Assembly (NCBI GenBank): GCA_041557595.1
Contig: JBFFGE010000092.1
Span: forward strand, 1 to 17,244
Reading direction: 5' to 3'
DNA: 17,244 bases
Origin: JAOTYV01 sp041557595
GTDB lineage: Bacteria; Pseudomonadota; Alphaproteobacteria; UBA8366
The notes beneath the pieces were generated by a model. That model did not search any database. It saw only the letters and a program-made list of their open reading frames with translations, and was not told the origin of the DNA. Made by a program: the position numbers and the translations under genes. The stretch's first letter is position 1, and the number at the start of each line of letters is the position of its first letter. Below, piece after piece: positions 13,526 to 17,244 of the stretch.

Positions 13526-14755
13526 ATGACCCAGTCCCAGCCGAAAGCCAAGGCCGGCGCCGGAAAACCGCCGAAACAGCCGCGCGCCACCTTCCAATGG
13601 GAGGACCCGTTCCTGCTGGAGGATCAGTTCGACGAGGACGAGCGGCTGATCCGCGACACCGCGCGGCAATTCGCCCAGGAACAACTGATGCCCCGCATTC
13701 TCGAGGCGCATCGCCACGAACGCTTCGACCGCGAGGTCATGAACGAGTTCGGCGCGCTCGGCTTCCTCGGCCCGACCATCGAAGGCTATGGCTGCGCCGG
13801 CGTCAGCTATACGAGCTACGGCATCATCTCGCGCGAGATCGAACGGGTCGACAGCGCCTTCCGCTCCGCCATGAGCGTGCAGTCCTCGCTCGTCATGTAT
13901 CCGATCTTCACCTATGGCAGCGAAGAGCAGCGGCAGAAATATCTTCCCAAACTCGCGACCGGCGAATTCGTCGGCTGCTTCGGCCTGACCGAACCGGACC
14001 ACGGCTCGGACGCCGGAAGCCTGACCACGCGCGCCGAGGCGGCGGATGGCGGGTACCGGCTCAACGGCGCCAAGATGTGGATCACCAATGCGCCGATCGC
14101 CGATGTCTGCCTCGTCTGGGCCAAGACCGAGGACGGCGTCATCCGGGGTTTCCTGGTCGACCGCGACAGCAAGGGCCTCGCCACGCCGAAGATCCAGGGC
14201 AAGTTTTCGATGCGCGCCTCGATGACCGGCGAGATCGTGCTCGACGACGTGTTCGTGCCGGCGGAAAACATGCTGCCCAACGTCAAGGGGCTGGCCGGGC
14301 CGTTCGGCTGCCTCAACCGGGCCCGGCTGGCGATTTCCTGGGGCGCGCTCGGCGCCGCCGAGTTCTGCTGGCACGCGGCCCGGCAATACACGCTCGACCG
14401 GGTCCAGTTCGGCCGCCCGCTCGCCGCGACTCAGCTGGTGCAGAAGAAGCTGGCCGACATGCAGACGGAGATTTCGATCGGGCTGCAGGGCTGCCTGCGC
14501 GCCGCACGGCTGATGGATCAGGGCAAGGCGGCGCCCGAGCTGGTGTCGCTGGTCAAGCGCAACTCGACCGGCAAGGCGCTGGACATCGCGCGAACCGCCC
14601 GCGACATGCACGGCGGCAACGGCATCGTCGACGAGTTCCACGTGATCCGCCATCTGATGAACCTGGAGACCGTCAACACCTATGAAGGCACGCACGACGT
14701 CCACGCGCTGATCCTCGGCCGGGCGCAGACGGGTATCCAAGCGTTCACGGGATGA
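13526..14755 (+). CDS. gcdH: Glutaryl-CoA dehydrogenase
   Basis: This FAD-dependent acyl-CoA dehydrogenase oxidises and decarboxylates glutaryl-CoA to crotonyl-CoA in lysine, tryptophan and aromatic breakdown. The 409-residue protein closely matches the mammalian enzyme as I recall it: FRSAMSVQSSLVM with the substrate-binding Arg113, GSEEQRQKYLP (131-141), FGLTEPDHGSD (152-162), KMWITN, IQGKFSMRAS, GPFGCLN, ARDMHGGNGI and NTYEGTHDVHALILGRA. Glu387 is the catalytic base, and the preceding Tyr is kept as in decarboxylating members. The first 25 residues form a lysine- and proline-rich extension. AGGGGA lies about 10 bases before the ATG. No CoA-transferase or regulator gene is adjacent. Control probably acts through the 13414-13473 palindromes. 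Confidence 0.95.
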   Translation: MTQSQPKAKAGAGKPPKQPRATFQWEDPFLLEDQFDEDERLIRDTARQFAQEQLMPRILEAHRHERFDREVMNEFGALGFLGPTIEGYGCAGVSYTSYGIISREIERVDSAFRSAMSVQSSLVMYPIFTYGSEEQRQKYLPKLATGEFVGCFGLTEPDHGSDAGSLTTRAEAADGGYRLNGAKMWITNAPIADVCLVWAKTEDGVIRGFLVDRDSKGLATPKIQGKFSMRASMTGEIVLDDVFVPAENMLPNVKGLAGPFGCLNRARLAISWGALGAAEFCWHAARQYTLDRVQFGRPLAATQLVQKKLADMQTEISIGLQGCLRAARLMDQGKAAPELVSLVKRNSTGKALDIARTARDMHGGNGIVDEFHVIRHLMNLETVNTYEGTHDVHALILGRAQTGIQAFTG

Positions 14756-14805
14756 CCCTGCCCCGCCGCGCCGTGAATATCGCCGGTAGCGTTCACGCCC
14801 CAACT

Positions 14806-14922
14806 CGTCATCCCGGGCGGGGCGCGATAGCGCCACGACCCGGGATCCAGGCATACCGGAATCGCGTTCTTTCCGCCCTGAACCCCGGATCGGCGCGGCC
14901 ACGCCGCTTGTCCGGGGTGACG
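14806..14922. repeat. REP/MITE-like palindromic intergenic element
   Basis: The element is bounded by inverted ends CGTCATCCCGG (14806-14816) and CCGGGGTGACG (14912-14922), alike at 10 of 11 positions. It contains two hairpins. One pairs TCCCGGG (14811-14817) with CCCGGGA (14839-14845) and has an inner GGCGC/GCGCC stem. The other pairs CCCCGGA (14883-14889) with TCCGGGG (14911-14917). CGTCATCCCGG...CGGGATCCAGG sequences are familiar as dispersed repeats in alphaproteobacterial genomes. No coding capacity. It lies between gcdH and the EamA gene. Confidence 0.7.
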
Positions 14923-15002
14923 ATGAAAGGTCGACCGCATACCCTGGCGATCCAACGCAATTGGACGCCTCGACGGGCAAGCCCGCCCCACACAGAAAGG
15001 CG

Positions 15003-15926
15003 ATGACCGGCGAGCCCGCGGCGCGGGGGTCCCTGTCTTCGAAAGTGCCGCTTCAGATGGCGTTCTGGCTGATCGGCCTGACCTGCGCGTGGGGCGCCGG
15101 CTGGCCGGTAATGAAAATCGCGCTCGCCGAATTGCCGATCTTCACCTTCCGGGCGATCACCGGCTGGGGCGGCGGCGCGCTCATGCTGGCATTCCTTGCG
15201 ATAAAGGGCCGGCCGCTGCTGCCGCAACGCGGTGAATGGCGGATGACCGCGATCGCAGGCCTGTTCAACGTCACCGGCTGGTTCTACTTCACCGCCGTCG
15301 CGCTCACCCAATTGCCGGCCGGCCGCTCCGTGGTGCTGGGTTACACCATGCCGCTGTGGTCGATCCTGGCCGCCCGGGTCATGGTGGGCGATCCGATCAC
15401 GCCCGCCAAGATCGTCGGCCTGCTGTTCGGCATGGCCGCCGTCGGGGTCCTGATCGGTGACGATCTGCTGCGGCTCGGCCAGGCGCCGCTCGGCATCGCC
15501 GCGGTGCTGGCCGCCGCCGCCAGCTGGGGCATCGGCACGGTGGTCCAGAAACGCCAATGGCAAACGCCGGTGCTGACCCTGATCGCCTGGCAGCTGCTGA
15601 TCGGCGGCACCCCGATGGTCGCGCTCGCACTGCTTTACGACACCACGCCCTTCGCCCGGCTGACCGGCGCCGGCGTGGCCTCGGTGCTCTATGTGCTACT
15701 GGTCGCCTGCCTGCTCGGCTATTGGGCGTGGTTCAACATCGTCGAGCGGGTGCCGATGGCGGTCGCCTCGCTGGCGGTCCTGCCGGTGCCGCTGATCGGC
15801 GTGGTGACCAGCGCGCTCATTCTGAACGAGACGGTCGGCTGGCCCGAGGCCGGCGCGCTGATCCTGATTACCGCCTCGATGGCGACCGTGATGCCGCTGC
15901 CGCGACTGAAAGTGCCGTGGCGTTAG
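15003..15926 (+). CDS. EamA-domain drug/metabolite transporter (DMT) family permease
   Basis: This is an inner-membrane permease of about 307 residues with ten predicted helices arranged as two EamA repeats. The first helix reads MAFWLIGLTCAWGAGWPVMK, and the first repeat contains ALTQLPAGRSVVLGYTMPLW. The second contains ILAAAASWGIGT-like and SLAVLPVPLIGVVTSALILNE segments, the usual end-of-repeat signature with a conserved Glu. Members export amino acids, metabolites or drugs; the substrate here is unknown. The ATG at 15003 has AGAAAGG very close upstream; a TTG at 14961 or an ATG at 15057 are alternatives. It follows gcdH after the repeat element and converges on the enolase-superfamily gene, with no clear terminator in the 86-bp gap. 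Confidence 0.87.
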   Translation: MTGEPAARGSLSSKVPLQMAFWLIGLTCAWGAGWPVMKIALAELPIFTFRAITGWGGGALMLAFLAIKGRPLLPQRGEWRMTAIAGLFNVTGWFYFTAVALTQLPAGRSVVLGYTMPLWSILAARVMVGDPITPAKIVGLLFGMAAVGVLIGDDLLRLGQAPLGIAAVLAAAASWGIGTVVQKRQWQTPVLTLIAWQLLIGGTPMVALALLYDTTPFARLTGAGVASVLYVLLVACLLGYWAWFNIVERVPMAVASLAVLPVPLIGVVTSALILNETVGWPEAGALILITASMATVMPLPRLKVPWR

Positions 15927-16012
15927 CGGGCGGCGCTTCGCGTTGCCCTCATAAAGAAATCATATGGCCGTCAAATCAGTCCGAATTCCGCCACCACCCC
16001 CATCGCGCCCGC

Positions 16013-17244
16013 TCAGTCTATGACGGTGGTTTCAAGGGCCGCCTTCTCGATCGCATCCCAATCGTAGCCGACGCCGAATCCGGGTGCGTCGGGGATGCCG
16101 ACGCAGCCATCGGCGTCGACGCATTCCAGTTGGTCCGAATAATCGCCGGTATAGAACGGTAAGGACCAGGCGTTCGCGCAATCCGGGTGAACCAGATTGA
16201 CCTCATAGAAATTCGCATTCCGGCAGGCGGCCATCAGGTGGCGCATCACGGGCCCGCAGGAATGAATTTCCACGTCCATGCCGAGTCCTTCGGCCGCGAC
16301 GGCAACCTTGTGGCACCCGGTCAGCCCGCCGTCGTAATCCGGATCGGCGCGGGCGAAATCGGTCGCCCCGGCGACCAGCATATCGACGGTCGGTTCCAGA
16401 TTGCGCACCCGCTCGGTCAGGAGCAGCGGCGTCCGAACGTTCTTCTTCAGCATCTGATGGCCATGGATCGAGACGCTGCCATCGGAATACGGGTCTTCGT
16501 ACCAGTACAGCCCGCATTCGTCGCAGACATGGCCGATCTGGATCGCATCGCCGAGCGTCTTCAGACTGCCGGCGGCGTCATACATGATCGTCATGCGGTC
16601 GCCGACGCGTTTGGCGACCGCGCGGATCATCGCCGCTTCCTCCGCCACGTCGCCGTGCCAGCCATGCATCTTGTAGGCGCGATAGCCCAGGTCGTAACAC
16701 TGCTCCGCGAAATCGGCATAGGCTTCCGGACTGGACAGGCCGGTCGGATGGCGGTCGCCGTGGATCGTGCTGGCATAGGCCGGCAGCCGCTCGCGGTAGC
16801 CGCCCAGGAGTTCGGCGACCGGTGCGTCGTAGTGTTTGCCGGCCAGGTCCCACAAGGCGATGTCGAGCGCCCCTATTCCGACCTCGCCGATATGCGTGGT
16901 CATGCCGCGCAACGCCCGGTAATGCCGCTCGCGCTGGAGCGCGGGCTTGCCGATCAGCGAATGCGCCAGGGTTTCGCACGCCGATTTGATGACCCGCGCC
17001 CGGCTGCGTCCCGGCACGTACTCACCCACGACACCGGTGTCGGCATAGATCCGCAGGCCGAACCGGATTTGAGGATCGGCGCGCCCCGGCGCATACCCGG
17101 TGCGCAGCCCGGAGGCGAAGCGCGAAGGGTAGGAGAGGCGGCCCGGAGCGGGCGCCACGAGCTCCGCCTCCGCCGCCGGCGCCAGCTCTCCCAGCAGGCG
17201 CATCGTCGGCTGCAGCGGAGCGCGACGCAGGGTCTCCGCGGTGA
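16013..17244 (-). CDS. Enolase-superfamily (mandelate racemase/muconate lactonizing type) enzyme, 5' end outside window
   Basis: The frame holds a complete C-terminus and catalytic barrel. Numbering from the internal ATG at 17203, metal ligands appear as Asp209 (IMYDAAG), Glu236 (YWYEDPYSD) and Glu264 (LLLTERVRN). Lys178 is in YKMHGWHG, a K-x-H where many relatives have K-x-K. Asp287 and His314 (VEIHSCGP) would form the mandelate-racemase-like dyad. Such enzymes abstract a proton alpha to a carboxylate; many are sugar-acid dehydratases or racemases. The substrate is not predictable here. The frame continues upstream of 17203 to the window edge as TAETLRRAPLQPT, which looks like the first strand of the family's N-terminal domain, so the true start probably lies just past 17244. 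Confidence 0.85.
   Translation of the reverse strand, partial: TAETLRRAPLQPTMRLLGELAPAAEAELVAPAPGRLSYPSRFASGLRTGYAPGRADPQIRFGLRIYADTGVVGEYVPGRSRARVIKSACETLAHSLIGKPALQRERHYRALRGMTTHIGEVGIGALDIALWDLAGKHYDAPVAELLGGYRERLPAYASTIHGDRHPTGLSSPEAYADFAEQCYDLGYRAYKMHGWHGDVAEEAAMIRAVAKRVGDRMTIMYDAAGSLKTLGDAIQIGHVCDECGLYWYEDPYSDGSVSIHGHQMLKKNVRTPLLLTERVRNLEPTVDMLVAGATDFARADPDYDGGLTGCHKVAVAAEGLGMDVEIHSCGPVMRHLMAACRNANFYEVNLVHPDCANAWSLPFYTGDYSDQLECVDADGCVGIPDAPGFGVGYDWDAIEKAALETTVID

Noticed and set aside
13436..14980. 514-codon minus-strand open frame opposite gcdH
   Set aside because: gcdH is unmistakable on the plus strand; the antisense frame is a codon-bias shadow without family features, and it runs through the promoter region and into the repeat.

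Overview
The window looks like chromosomal housekeeping DNA from a GC-rich alphaproteobacterium, most likely of Rhodospirillales type. This rests on the protein families present: a K+-independent H+-pyrophosphatase, a MucR/Ros regulator, a RibBX-type riboflavin enzyme, a DUF6898-like small protein and the pairing of a ubiquinol-cytochrome c chaperone with a BamE lipoprotein. It also rests on the block rpiB-glyA-nrdR-ribD-ribE-ribBX-ribH-nusB-thiL. No phage, IS element, CRISPR array, tRNA or rRNA was recognised.

Layout. Positions 1-720 hold the 5' end of a minus-strand ubiquinol-cytochrome c chaperone gene, divergent from a plus-strand BamE-like lipoprotein gene, closed by a strong hairpin terminator that fits the facing hppA gene best. 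Positions 840-4937 carry minus-strand genes: hppA, an MFS transporter whose start is puzzling, and a small FliL-domain membrane protein. Positions 5040-12173 form a compact minus-strand block, transcribed rpiB > glyA > nrdR > ribD > ribE > ribBX > ribH > nusB > thiL. Gaps there are 9-50 bp, with a 4-bp overlap (ribH/nusB) and a 23-bp overlap (nusB/thiL). The block links pentose-phosphate interconversion, one-carbon metabolism, ribonucleotide reductase control, riboflavin synthesis, antitermination and thiamine diphosphate synthesis. Its bifunctional-looking RibBA protein has lost the zinc cysteines of GTP cyclohydrolase II, so a separate ribA is expected elsewhere.

Positions 12174-12581 are a long, partly AT-rich divergent intergenic region between rpiB and a plus-strand mucR-type gene, which ends in a textbook terminator. 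A small DUF6898-like gene (minus) and a glutaryl-CoA dehydrogenase gene (plus) then diverge from a region holding two operator-like palindromes, each followed by TATATA, 31 bp apart. A REP/MITE-like palindromic element (14806-14922) separates gcdH from an EamA/DMT exporter. The window ends in a convergent enolase-superfamily gene whose start lies beyond the right edge.

No wholly new system was evident. The best leads are regulatory DNA and atypical gene variants: the twin palindromes at gcdH, the 30-bp palindrome at the start-less MFS gene, the zinc-less RibBX, the MucR with an incomplete metal site and AT-rich upstream DNA, and the REP/MITE-like repeat.
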